A stretch of DNA of 57,727 nucleotides from Lachnospiraceae bacterium. GTDB lineage: Bacteria > Bacillota > Clostridia > Lachnospirales > Lachnospiraceae. A model generated the notes under the pieces. It worked only from the letters and a program-made list of their open reading frames with translations. It did not search any database and was not told the origin of the DNA. Both the position numbers and the translations under genes were made by a program. This document shows, piece by piece, positions 45,896 through 54,800 of the stretch; within the stretch, counting starts at the first letter, position 1, and every line of letters begins with the position of its first letter. The stretch covers positions 1-57,727 of the forward strand of contig JAFXQR010000122.1 in the NCBI GenBank assembly GCA_017526985.1, read 5' to 3'.

Positions 45896-47209
45896 TTATG
45901 AATTTTCTACAATTTTATCGTCATTTTTATGGCAAATTGGCAAATTCACAAGAACTTTCGTGCCAACATTCTGTTCACTTTGTATAGTGATGCCATATTC
46001 CGGTCCGAAACATAAGCGGATGCGTTCGTTCACATTGTAAAGACCATAGATCTCACTCTCCGCAGGTGCCTGATTGATGAGGCCTTCCCGCACTTCCGCC
46101 AGACGCTTTTCGTCCATACCGGCACCGTTATCCTCGATGCAGATGACAAATCCGTTCTCGCAGTCCCGGGCATGGATACGGATGCTGCCGCCCCCCCGCT
46201 TGTTTTTGATCCCGTGATACAGTGCGTTTTCCACCAGTGGCTGCAGGGTGATCTTGGGAATGCGGCTGTCCAGATATTTCTTGTCAATATCGATATCAAA
46301 GGTCAGGATATCCTGATAACGGATCTGCTGGATCTTCAGATAGGACTGTACATGGACCAGCTCTTCGCGGATACTGATCTCATCCTTGCCCTTGCTTAAG
46401 GACACCCGGAAAAAGTCAGACAAAGAGCGCGTCATACGGATGACCTGTTCCTCGTCTTTGGATTCCGCCGACCACACGATGGCATCCAGTGTATTGTAGA
46501 GAAAGTGGGGATTGATCTGGGACTGCAGCAGCTCAAACTCCGCCCGCCGCAGCCGCTCCTGCTCCGCCCGCACCTGCTCCTCAATGGGGCGGGCGATAGC
46601 TTCCGGCGCAAAAGCCGATACGATCAGGGCTATGATCACGATGCCAGAGACCAGGATGATCGACAGCAGCATAAACATTTCGTTGGTACGCTTATTCTCT
46701 GCCTGTTCACTCATCAGCAGACGGTTTTCTTCATAAATATACTCATCTACGGTATTTTCGATCAGACTGGTGATGATCTGCACATCGTTTTCCCAGATCA
46801 GGATATTGCTGTCATATTTATCTTCATAGTCTAGATTTTCTTCGATCTTTTCGATGTAGGATGCCAGCTTGGACAGATATTTGCTGCAGTCCTGCAGGCG
46901 TTTCAGATTGGCCACATCGTCCGTCAGCTCCACTAAGCGATCGATCACGGCCTGCGCATCCGACAGCAGTTTGGGCAGGCTCGTATCATCCGGTGTCACG
47001 TTGCCGGCGATCAACAGATAGGTTTCCAGATCAAAATCCTTCTTAAAATCCGTATTAAAACTGCCGGCCGCCTCAATACTGCCAAGCATGGTTTCGTAAC
47101 GCTGGTTGATGCTGTGATCGTGGATCAGAAAAAAGACTAAGGTGACGATATAGGGAATGATCAACACAAAATAGGACAGACGGATCCTGCCCGACAATCC
47201 GGTCTTCAT
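45896..47209 (-). CDS. YesM-type sensor histidine kinase
   Basis: A 437-aa membrane kinase. Two membrane spans (~10-30, LSYFVLIIPYIVTLVFFLIH, and ~180-202, MLLSIILVSGIVIIALIVSAF) flank an outside helical sensor. The kinase core has LQSQINPHFLYNTLDAI with the phospho-accepting His, and LQPLVENALYHGIKNKRGGG and ICIEDNGAGMDEKRL as ATP-binding boxes. It overlaps the response-regulator gene by 4 bp. The pair should control the sugar transporter genes behind it. Confidence 0.94.
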   Translation of the reverse strand: MKTGLSGRIRLSYFVLIIPYIVTLVFFLIHDHSINQRYETMLGSIEAAGSFNTDFKKDFDLETYLLIAGNVTPDDTSLPKLLSDAQAVIDRLVELTDDVANLKRLQDCSKYLSKLASYIEKIEENLDYEDKYDSNILIWENDVQIITSLIENTVDEYIYEENRLLMSEQAENKRTNEMFMLLSIILVSGIVIIALIVSAFAPEAIARPIEEQVRAEQERLRRAEFELLQSQINPHFLYNTLDAIVWSAESKDEEQVIRMTRSLSDFFRVSLSKGKDEISIREELVHVQSYLKIQQIRYQDILTFDIDIDKKYLDSRIPKITLQPLVENALYHGIKNKRGGGSIRIHARDCENGFVICIEDNGAGMDEKRLAEVREGLINQAPAESEIYGLYNVNERIRLCFGPEYGITIQSEQNVGTKVLVNLPICHKNDDKIVENS

Positions 47210-47949
47210 ACTTCTTCCTTCCGTTCGCGGTACTGGGACGGTGTCAGGCCGGTCTGTTTTTTAAATACCGAGGAAAAATAATGCGGATCGGGATATCCCA
47301 CCAGCTCTGCGATCTCGCTGCTGCGCTTTTTGCTGCCATCCAGCATTTTCTTCGCCTCATTGATGCGGTAATCCGTCAGATATCTGGTAAAGGACTGGCC
47401 CGTCTCTTCTTTAAAAACGGTGCTCAAATGATTGGGACTCAGCCCGATGTGTTCTGCCACTTTGGTCAGGCTAAGGTCCTCTTCCGAAAAATGTTCTTCT
47501 ATATAAGAGAAAACGCGGTAGATGACATCACGATACTCGCCGCCCTTTTCAGAGGGAGCCTCCTTTGCCGCCTCTTTGCGCTGCTTCGCCACGATCTCGT
47601 CAAGCACCTCAGACAGTTCATCGCGGCTGATGGGTTTGGTCAGATATCTGGCCACCCCGATGCGGATCGCCTGTCTGGCATATTCAAACTCTTCATAGCC
47701 TGTGAGCAGGATGATCTGTACTTCGGGAAACTCTTCCTTTGCTTTAGCGCAAAATGTCAGCCCATCCATAAAGGGCATACGGATATCGCTGATGATCAGA
47801 TCCGGCTTCAGTTCCCGCACCTTCTCCAGCGCCGTCTCTCCGTCACCGGCTTCCCCGCAAAACTCACACTCATGCGCGCTCCAGTCGATATTCTTTTTGA
47901 TACCCTCACGGATGACATATTCATCCTCTGCCAAAAAGACCCGCAGCAT
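47206..47949 (-). CDS. YesN/AraC-type response regulator
   Basis: A 247-aa regulator. The receiver domain (1-~120) has EDEYVIREG, phospho-Asp in LIISDIRMPFMDG and the Lys in TKPISRDEL. An AraC helix-turn-helix domain (~145-245) has LTKVAEHIGLSPNHLSTVFKEETGQSFTRYL and IAELVGYPDPHYFSSVFKKQTGLTPSQYR. First gene of the transport regulon, directly upstream of its kinase. Confidence 0.95.
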   Translation of the reverse strand: MLRVFLAEDEYVIREGIKKNIDWSAHECEFCGEAGDGETALEKVRELKPDLIISDIRMPFMDGLTFCAKAKEEFPEVQIILLTGYEEFEYARQAIRIGVARYLTKPISRDELSEVLDEIVAKQRKEAAKEAPSEKGGEYRDVIYRVFSYIEEHFSEEDLSLTKVAEHIGLSPNHLSTVFKEETGQSFTRYLTDYRINEAKKMLDGSKKRSSEIAELVGYPDPHYFSSVFKKQTGLTPSQYRERKEEV

Positions 47950-48072
47950 AACTCCCCCCGACTCAGCTAACCCTTCGCAACAGTATCATGATAAATAGAT
48001 TTGTCGTTTTGGTCAAGTACGGGTTCTCCGCCGTATGACAATTTTTGATATGTGAAAAAACAATGTATTTTA

Positions 48073-48101
48073 TTGACATGCCTCATGTTCCGTGTTATTT
48101 T
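48073..48101 (+). promoter_or_regulatory. Promoter of the MarR-HlyD-RND operon
   Basis: TTGACA (48073-48078), 17-bp spacer, TATTTT (48096-48101). Just downstream lie two direct repeats, TTTAATATAAACAT (48111-48124) and TTTAATAGTAAACAT (48124-48138), which could be a binding site of the MarR protein for autorepression. Confidence 0.65.
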
Positions 48102-48160
48102 AGACTCTGTTTTAATATAAACATTTAATAGTAAACATATAATTACAAACGGGTAAAAAA

Positions 48161-48628
48161 ATGGATCCAAAAGAATTAAAGACACTAAATGAAAAACGAA
48201 ACGACTGCATCATGTGGCACCGCAAGCTGCGCGAATTTTTCAAGGAATTCGCGGAAGAATTCCGCCGGGACTACGGATTAAAACAGATCGATCTGGAGAT
48301 CCTGTTTTATCTGCATTACAATCCGGAAGCCTCCATCGGGGAGATCAGCCGCAGCCAGAGCCTGAACAAGGGTCAGCTTTCCCTGGCCATGACGGAATTA
48401 AAAGACAAAGGCTATATTGATGCAAAAGGTAACGAGCAGGACAAACGGTATCAGATCTATCACCTGACATCGGCCGCCGAAAAAATATGGGACCAGATCG
48501 TCGCCGCCAAAGTCCGTATGCGGGAGCTGCTTTATGACGGCTTCACCCCGGAAGAACGAGCGATGTTTGAAAATATGGTATTGCGCATGGGCGTAAATAT
48601 TGACCGGATCCTGGAGGGCAAAAAATGA
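48161..48628 (+). CDS. MarR-family transcriptional regulator
   Basis: A 155-aa winged-helix regulator. The fold reads QIDLEILFYLHYNPEASIGEISRSQSLNKGQLSLAMTELKDKGYIDAKGNEQDKRYQIYHLT, with the recognition helix near NKGQLSLAMTEL and the wing DKRYQIYHLT. Its stop overlaps the adaptor start (ATGA), so it is likely a local repressor of the efflux genes. Confidence 0.9.
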   Translation: MDPKELKTLNEKRNDCIMWHRKLREFFKEFAEEFRRDYGLKQIDLEILFYLHYNPEASIGEISRSQSLNKGQLSLAMTELKDKGYIDAKGNEQDKRYQIYHLTSAAEKIWDQIVAAKVRMRELLYDGFTPEERAMFENMVLRMGVNIDRILEGKK

Positions 48629-50199
48629 AAAAGAAGACATTGCTGCAGCGCGGATTATTCAGCGCCATCGTGGCAGGCAGCCTGCTGCTGAGCGCCTGCG
48701 GCGAAACCGAAAAAGAAACTACCGTTGCGGAAGCGGATACGGTTCTGACCGTTTCTGTCGCACCACCCGAAGTACTGACGCTGTCCACACAATCCCGCTT
48801 CATCGGTACCGTGCAGGCCGACAGCACCGTATATGTGATCCCCATGGTTTCTGCAGAAGTGCTGGAGAAACATTTCGAAGTGGGTGACCATGTGGAAGAA
48901 GGCGATCTGCTCTTTGTAATGGATGACAGCCTGGCGCAGATCTCCTTATCCCAGGCGCAGGCCGGACTCAGCAGTGCGCAGGCGGGACTCAGCGCTGCCC
49001 AGGCAGGCTATCAGGCACAGGAGGCAGCCATTGCGGCACAGCAGGCCGGTCTGGTAGCCCAGGAAGCCCAGGCCGATGTGGCAAGGATCAGCGCTGCCGA
49101 AACCATGGGCACCATGGACAGCAACGAAGCAAAACTGCAGATGGCGATCGACAATGCGGAGATCCAGGTGACGCAGGCCCGACTGGGTGCCGGCAGCGCT
49201 ACGGACGCCTACTATTTTGCCCAGGAGCAGCTGGACAAGGCACTGGAGATCTATGAAGACTGGGACAACAAAGCCACTGCTGCTGTGATGATGCAGTACC
49301 CGAACCGGAGTGCTTACAAAACACAGATCGACTCGCTGGAGCTGCAGAAAGACAATGCCTATCGTCAGATGCTGAATGCCAAGGAAGCCTGCGATATCGC
49401 ACAGGAAGCTCTGGATTCCGCAAAACAGCAGCTGGCAGATTATCAAAACTATACCAAAAATACCATCGCCGCTTCCACGGAAGCCCAGATCATCGGCGTG
49501 GACCAGCAGCTGGAAGCCGGTGCGGCCCAGCTGGATGCGGCCAATTCCCAGCTGCAGGCAACGGGTGCCAATATCCAGGCCAGCCGTGCCGGCATCAGCC
49601 AGGCGGAGGCCGCCATCCGCAATGCGGAAACTGCCCTTGGTTACTATACCGTGACCAGCCCGGTCTCCGGTACCATCCAGGCCATCGGTATCTCCGAGCA
49701 CAATATGGCGACACCTTCCCAGCCGGCCTATACCATCCAGTGCGATGCGCCGGGCAAGGTGGTCTTCTATGTTGCCGAAAAGACCAAACAGGAAATGTCC
49801 GTTGGGAATGAAGCTCTGATGGAACGGGACGGCGTGACCTTTACCGGCAAGATCGTATCGGTATCCAATATCGTGGATGCCCAGCAGGGATTGTACAAAG
49901 TGGAAGTACAGGCTGCCGACGGCACAGAGCTGCCGCCCAGCGGATCTTCCGTAAGTATACTCACTGTATCCCGCCAGTCCAAAGATGCCCTGGCCGTACC
50001 GGCAGACAGCGTCTATTACGACGGCGAGCAGGCTTATGTTTATGTGCAGGACGGCAATGTGGCACACCGCCGCGACATCACCTGCGGTCTGATGGAATCC
50101 GACCATGTGGAAGTCACCGACGGCCTGAGCGCCTCCGACTCCGTGATCATCAGTTGGAACTCCAACATGAAAGACGGCGCAGAAATACAGATTAAATAA
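48625..50199 (+). CDS. RND periplasmic-adaptor-type lipoprotein (HlyD/AcrA family)
   Basis: A 524-aa adaptor. The lipobox LLSAC near residue 24 is followed by a barrel-sandwich half (VYVIPMVSAEVLEKHFEVGDHVEEGDLLFVMDD), then a ~270-residue helical hairpin very rich in Ala and Gln, then the second lipoyl half (YYTVTSPVSGTIQAIGISEHN) and a membrane-proximal barrel. The hairpin is longer than in AcrA. It should link the pump to a partner across the cell wall, although monoderms have no outer-membrane channel. Confidence 0.92.
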   Translation: MKKKTLLQRGLFSAIVAGSLLLSACGETEKETTVAEADTVLTVSVAPPEVLTLSTQSRFIGTVQADSTVYVIPMVSAEVLEKHFEVGDHVEEGDLLFVMDDSLAQISLSQAQAGLSSAQAGLSAAQAGYQAQEAAIAAQQAGLVAQEAQADVARISAAETMGTMDSNEAKLQMAIDNAEIQVTQARLGAGSATDAYYFAQEQLDKALEIYEDWDNKATAAVMMQYPNRSAYKTQIDSLELQKDNAYRQMLNAKEACDIAQEALDSAKQQLADYQNYTKNTIAASTEAQIIGVDQQLEAGAAQLDAANSQLQATGANIQASRAGISQAEAAIRNAETALGYYTVTSPVSGTIQAIGISEHNMATPSQPAYTIQCDAPGKVVFYVAEKTKQEMSVGNEALMERDGVTFTGKIVSVSNIVDAQQGLYKVEVQAADGTELPPSGSSVSILTVSRQSKDALAVPADSVYYDGEQAYVYVQDGNVAHRRDITCGLMESDHVEVTDGLSASDSVIISWNSNMKDGAEIQIK

Positions 50200-50215
50200 T
50201 TACGAGGATACATAA

Positions 50216-53200
50216 ATGTTTGAACTTACAAAAGCCGTGATCAAACGGCCCGTGACCGTGATCGTAACCCTGGTGGGACTGGTGCTCTTCAGCATTGTTT
50301 CCGTCCGCAGCATGGATATGAAACTGATGCCGGACATCAATATCCCGATGATGGTCGTAGCCGCGACCTATCCCGATGCTTCCCCGGAGGAAGTAGATAA
50401 AAATGTGATCGATAAGATACGCGAAAGCTGTTCGACGATCGCAGATATGAAAAAGACCATTACCCAGTCCTATGAAAACTACGGTATGGTGCTCTTCCAG
50501 TTCAACTATGGCGCCGATATGGACCAGGCCAGAGAAGACATCCGCGCCAAGCTGGATCTGGTGCAGAACGATCTGCCGGATGATGTGAAGACACCGACCA
50601 TCATCGAAATGGACTTCGATGCCATGGACGATATGACGCTTTCCGTCTCTTCCAAATCCGAAGGTGTGGATGTATTAAAACTGGTGCAGGACGAACTGGA
50701 TCCCCAGCTGCACAAGGCTGCTGCTATGGCAGATATGACCGTGACCGGTGGTGACGAGTCCTATATCGCGGTACGCATCATTCCGGAATATGCCACCCAG
50801 TACGGCGTGAACGCAACTACTCTGGTAACCGCGATCAAATCACTGAACTACTCCATGCCGGCCGGTAATGTTTCCTATGGTGATCAGACCCTGAATATGG
50901 AAACCTCCGTAGAATATAACACACTGGAAAAGATCCGGCAGATCCCCATTACGACGGCAAGGGGAACCACCATCCATCTGCAGGACATCGCAAATGTTTC
51001 CTACGGTATCTCCGAAAAAACGGAACTGTCCCGCTATAACGGATACGAGACCGTATCCGTGAGCCTGAAGAGAAAAGCATCTTCCACTTCCGTTACCCTG
51101 TCCCATCAGGTAAAGGAGATCGTGGATGACTTCCTTACAGAGCATCCGGATGTGAACATCGAGATCATCTACGATGCCGCAGACGAGATCGAATCCACAC
51201 TGAAATCCGTTGCAACGACACTGGTAGAAGGTATCCTGATCGCCATGCTGGTCATCTTTATCTTCTTTGGTGACCTGAAAGGTTCACTGATCGTCGGTTC
51301 CACCATGCCCATCTCACTGCTGGCGGCACTGGTGCTGATGAATGCCGCCGGGATCTCACTGAACCTGGTGTCCCTGAACGGTCTGGTATTGTCCATCGGT
51401 ATGATCACGGACAACGCCGTCGTTGTCATAGAGATGTGCTTCAAACGACAGGAAGAAGGAATGAAGTTTAAGGATGCCGCACTGGCCGGCACCAAAACCG
51501 TGATCGGGTCCGTTGTCGGCTCCACCATCACTACCGTTGTCGTTTATCTGCCGCTGGTATTCCTGGCAGGTCTGTCCGGTCAGCTCTTTAAGCAGATGGG
51601 TCTGACCATCGTATTCGTCCTGCTGGCATCACTGATCTCGGCCGTAACCTTCGTACCGTTCTTCTTTACGATCTACCGTCCGAAGGAACGTTTGAACAAC
51701 CCGGTGACAAAGTTCATCAACTGGATCGCCGGCGGTTATGCGAAGCTCCTGCGTCCGCTCCTGAATTTTAAGGTACTGACGGTCGTCATCGCCGCAGCGC
51801 TGTTCGGCCTCTCCATTTATCTGGCTTCCGGTATGCCGACAGAACTGCTGGCCGCAACGGATGAAGGCGTCATCAATATTGATGTCACTTTCCGTCCAAA
51901 CTTAAGCCTGGAAAATATGGATAAAGTCGTGCGGGAATTGGAACATTTCGTTGAGGACTCCAACCTGTCCGGCAGTATGAATGTCACGATCACCGAAAAT
52001 ACGGCATCCGCAAGAGTGACCGCCTATAAGAGAAAAGATATCGACGAGACCACGGCACAGGTCGTTGACCTTTGGAATACGCAGCTGCAAAACTTCTCCG
52101 ACAATTGTGAGATCACCGTCAGCCCCGGTTCCACCGGTATGACCGCCGCAATGGGCAGCAGCTCTTCCCAGGAGCTGGATCTGGCTGCGGATGATCTGCC
52201 CAGTCTGCGCGCTGCCTGCCGCAAGGTCAAGGATCTACTGGAGCCGGTACCCGGTGTACTGGCCGTGACTTCCACCATGGATGACGCCGGCGCAAAGGTG
52301 CTCGTGGATGTGGATCCGGAAATGGCGGCCGCCAAAGGCTTTGCCGCTGTGCAGGTACCCCAGATGGTCTATGCCAATATGAAGGGTACCTCTGCCGGAG
52401 ATGTTTCGATCAATAACGAAAACTTTGAAGTGAAGGTGGAGTATCCGAAGGGCTACTTCTCCACCCTGGAAGATGTGCAGTCCATGACCTTTATGAACCC
52501 CATGGGGCAGAGCGTACCCTTAACAGAAATGGCACAGGTGCGTATGGTGCAGGGTACACAGACGGTATCCCGTACAGACGGCCGTTTCAGTGCCACCATC
52601 AATGTGATCATGACGGAGAAAGAAAAAGATGCCATTATGGAAGAGATGCAGCCGCAGCTGGATGCGCTGGATTTTGATGACAAGGCAAACTTCGTTCCGA
52701 GTATGACGGATCAGATGATGGAGGAAGAGTTTGACGCCATCAAGGGCGCCATCATCGTCGCTCTTTATCTGGTATTTATGGTTATGGCGATCCAGTTCGA
52801 ATCCGCAGCACACTCCATCCTGATCATGCTCTGCATCCCGTTTGCAGCCATCGGTTCGGTATTTATGCTGCTGGTGATGGGCGTTAAGATCTCTATGACC
52901 GCACTCCTCGGTGTGCTGATGCTCTCCGGTATCGTGGTAAATAACGGTATCATCTTCATCGATACCGCCAACCAGTTCCGCGAGCAGGGGGAAGAGATCA
53001 AGGATGCCCTGGTGCACGCCGGCCGCGACCGTCTGCGCCCGATCCTGATCACGACACTGACCACCGAGCTGTCCATGCTCCCGGTAGCCTTCAAGCTTGC
53101 CAAGAACGCCGACACCATGCAGGCCATGGCCGTCGTCATCGTGGGTGGTCTGCTGGCTTCCACACTGTTGACGCTGCTGCTCATCCCGACTTTCTATCTG

Positions 53201-53245
53201 TTGTTTGAAGTGTTCCGGAAAAAGAAACGGATGGAAGAAGAATAA
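50216..53245 (+). CDS. RND multidrug/lipid efflux transporter
   Basis: A 1009-aa 12-helix transporter of the HAE/AcrB type. N-terminal VIKRPVTVIVTLVGLVLFSIVSV, the proton-relay helix VLSIGMITDNAVVVIEM (with the usual Asp), GSVVGSTITTVVVYLPLVF and the second-half ILMLCIPFAAIGSVFML are present. The porter loops are ~260-300 residues each. It forms an operon with MarR and the adaptor (16-bp gap), and its substrate is unknown. Confidence 0.95.
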   Translation: MFELTKAVIKRPVTVIVTLVGLVLFSIVSVRSMDMKLMPDINIPMMVVAATYPDASPEEVDKNVIDKIRESCSTIADMKKTITQSYENYGMVLFQFNYGADMDQAREDIRAKLDLVQNDLPDDVKTPTIIEMDFDAMDDMTLSVSSKSEGVDVLKLVQDELDPQLHKAAAMADMTVTGGDESYIAVRIIPEYATQYGVNATTLVTAIKSLNYSMPAGNVSYGDQTLNMETSVEYNTLEKIRQIPITTARGTTIHLQDIANVSYGISEKTELSRYNGYETVSVSLKRKASSTSVTLSHQVKEIVDDFLTEHPDVNIEIIYDAADEIESTLKSVATTLVEGILIAMLVIFIFFGDLKGSLIVGSTMPISLLAALVLMNAAGISLNLVSLNGLVLSIGMITDNAVVVIEMCFKRQEEGMKFKDAALAGTKTVIGSVVGSTITTVVVYLPLVFLAGLSGQLFKQMGLTIVFVLLASLISAVTFVPFFFTIYRPKERLNNPVTKFINWIAGGYAKLLRPLLNFKVLTVVIAAALFGLSIYLASGMPTELLAATDEGVINIDVTFRPNLSLENMDKVVRELEHFVEDSNLSGSMNVTITENTASARVTAYKRKDIDETTAQVVDLWNTQLQNFSDNCEITVSPGSTGMTAAMGSSSSQELDLAADDLPSLRAACRKVKDLLEPVPGVLAVTSTMDDAGAKVLVDVDPEMAAAKGFAAVQVPQMVYANMKGTSAGDVSINNENFEVKVEYPKGYFSTLEDVQSMTFMNPMGQSVPLTEMAQVRMVQGTQTVSRTDGRFSATINVIMTEKEKDAIMEEMQPQLDALDFDDKANFVPSMTDQMMEEEFDAIKGAIIVALYLVFMVMAIQFESAAHSILIMLCIPFAAIGSVFMLLVMGVKISMTALLGVLMLSGIVVNNGIIFIDTANQFREQGEEIKDALVHAGRDRLRPILITTLTTELSMLPVAFKLAKNADTMQAMAVVIVGGLLASTLLTLLLIPTFYLLFEVFRKKKRMEEE

Positions 53246-53261
53246 GACAGATTAATTACCA

Positions 53262-53290
53262 AACAAAAAAGCAGACCCGCAGGTCTGCTT
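53262..53290. terminator. Bidirectional terminator between the RND pump and the peptide gene
   Basis: A 9-bp perfect stem AAGCAGACC (53269-53277) / GGTCTGCTT (53282-53290) with a 4-nt loop. The minus-strand side runs into TTTTTT, the plus-strand side into CTTTG, so it works best for the small peptide transcript. Confidence 0.88.
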
Positions 53291-53318
53291 CTTTGTTGGT
53301 GAACCGGTTGAATGATAC

Positions 53319-53381
53319 TTATCCAAAAATAAGATCCAACAACCAGCCCAGATCAATTGTTAAAATTGATTGAACCCACAT
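53319..53381 (-). CDS. Small 20-aa amphipathic peptide next to a LytTR two-component system
   Basis: Reads MWVQSILTIDLGWLLDLIFG and stops with TAA. AAGGAGGGG (53397-53389) is an excellent ribosome binding site, 7 nt from the ATG. The peptide has two Trp, a net charge of about -2, no Cys and no leader-type double-Gly site. Polar residues fall mainly every fourth position (4, 8, 12, 16, 20), with Asp10 off this face, so it should form a membrane-active helix similar in style to phenol-soluble modulins or the agr-encoded delta-toxin. It has its own promoter and terminator, and lies behind the kinase gene. It may be a signal, a toxin, or a leader peptide. Homologues are not known to me. Confidence 0.65.
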   Translation of the reverse strand: MWVQSILTIDLGWLLDLIFG

Positions 53382-53401
53382 TCTAACTCCCCTCCTTGTA
53401 T

Positions 53402-53430
53402 AATATATTTATTCCAGTCCATACTATCAA
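53402..53430 (-). promoter_or_regulatory. Promoter of the small peptide gene
   Basis: On the minus strand TTGATA (53430-53425), 17-bp spacer, TATATT (53407-53402). The predicted start is near 53395, which leaves only a very short leader around the ribosome binding site. Confidence 0.6.
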
Positions 53431-53470
53431 TCATTTTTGGACGAACTGCACATTTTTTGGACGAACTGCA
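53431..53470 (-). promoter_or_regulatory. Tandem LytTR-type direct repeats upstream of the peptide promoter
   Basis: TGCAGTTCGTCC occurs twice on the minus strand (53470-53459 and 53450-53439), identical in 12 of 12 bases and each followed by an A-run, with a 20-bp repeat distance. Pairs spaced by two helical turns with a core like ACAGTT are how AgrA/ComE-type LytTR regulators bind. They end right next to the -35, the place of an activator. Confidence 0.75.
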
Positions 53471-53516
53471 TTTTTTTGATATAAAGCATATCTTAAAATC
53501 GCAACCTTTCAAACAA

Positions 53517-54800
53517 TTATAGAAAGATTTCCACTTCAAATACGCCCTCACTGATCTTTCTCTCTATTTCTCCATTTACCTTTTCAACAATATTCTGAAT
53601 ATTCCTGCTTCCAAATCCGTGGTTTTTGACATCCTTTTTTGTCGTTCTTAATCCTTTATTGCTATCATCATTTGGCAGGCAGGAATTGGAAACCCGGATT
53701 ACTGTCCGTTCCAATATGCTCCCAACTTTTATACTTACAAATCGTTTGTTTTCATCACTTATTTTTTCTGCCGCTTCGACTGCGTTACTTAATAAATTGG
53801 ACATCAGTACACATAGATCAAACTCCTCCAGCTTATTATTACTTCCGATCATTCCTTCCCATTCCCACTGTATTCCTTTTTCTATCGCCTTTCGATGCCA
53901 TTCACTGACAATTGCATCTACCGGTGGAATGCCGGAATAGCGCTCTGTAGCCCCCTTTTTTGTTTCATCCTTCATTCGGTCAACATATTTTCGTAAAAAA
54001 TCCAGATTTCCTTCCTCTATCCCGTTTTCCAGCGCAGCAATATGCGCTTTAATATCGTGGCGGAATGCGCGAATCTTTTCATCTGCATCCAAAATGTCCT
54101 TTATATGTGTGGTCTGCTGCTCCATGAATTGCTTATACATCATATTTTCTGTACGATACCGCATTGCTCTGTTATTTATATGAGACAACCAATAGATACC
54201 GCCCACAAAGAATAGTGCCACAACGATCACACAGATTGCCAAAGGCTTTTTTAACAACCAAAAATATGTATCATTTCCTTTCATTATACTCTGTGCGACA
54301 GCTATGAGCAGGAACATGCAAGACATTCCTATCAGCAAGCCGATGTATTCCGGAACACTGAGATGACTTTTTTCATCTGTTTTCTCTTTAACAGAAAAAT
54401 GTGTAAACAGCAACAAAGGAATCGGTGTGGCTGCATCCACTATCAGCCCCCACTTTTGCGGGCCTACAAATTCTGTGTATTGTATACCGGTCACTACGGA
54501 AAGAATAAAAGATATCAGGATATTAATACATAACTGTATAAAAAAAGCGATCGGATACAACAACAATGTATACAGTTTGGATGCCTTGGTTAAGATCATT
54601 ATGCCGATCAGATCGCATATATACATAGTCAGTGGCGAAATATACGACGGCAGTGAATATGTTAATATCTCTCCCAGTATACATGTTCCGATGACCACAC
54701 CGATCGGCCAAGGTCCATTCTTGATCTCAACCTGTAGAATGCCTCTATAGCATAATATAAAACTTACAAAAAGTAATATATAACTGATTCCCCAAAGCAT
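53517..54800 (-). CDS. AgrC/GHKL-type sensor histidine kinase
   Basis: A 427-aa kinase with about seven N-terminal membrane helices (residues 1-~215) and no extracellular domain, as in peptide-sensing AgrC/ComD/PlnB kinases. The cytoplasmic half has AFRHDIKAHIAALENGI with the phospho-His, the N-box LMSNLLSNAVEAAEKI and the G-box NHGFGSRNIQNIVEKVNGEIE. It starts 1 bp after the response-regulator gene. Codon use is AT-richer than in the RND operon next door. Confidence 0.93.
   Translation of the reverse strand: MLWGISYILLFVSFILCYRGILQVEIKNGPWPIGVVIGTCILGEILTYSLPSYISPLTMYICDLIGIMILTKASKLYTLLLYPIAFFIQLCINILISFILSVVTGIQYTEFVGPQKWGLIVDAATPIPLLLFTHFSVKEKTDEKSHLSVPEYIGLLIGMSCMFLLIAVAQSIMKGNDTYFWLLKKPLAICVIVVALFFVGGIYWLSHINNRAMRYRTENMMYKQFMEQQTTHIKDILDADEKIRAFRHDIKAHIAALENGIEEGNLDFLRKYVDRMKDETKKGATERYSGIPPVDAIVSEWHRKAIEKGIQWEWEGMIGSNNKLEEFDLCVLMSNLLSNAVEAAEKISDENKRFVSIKVGSILERTVIRVSNSCLPNDDSNKGLRTTKKDVKNHGFGSRNIQNIVEKVNGEIERKISEGVFEVEIFL

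Noticed and set aside
53360-53551. 63-aa frame on the minus strand across the direct repeats
   Set aside because: It covers the regulatory repeats and the start of the small peptide gene in another frame, and no ribosome binding site is seen.
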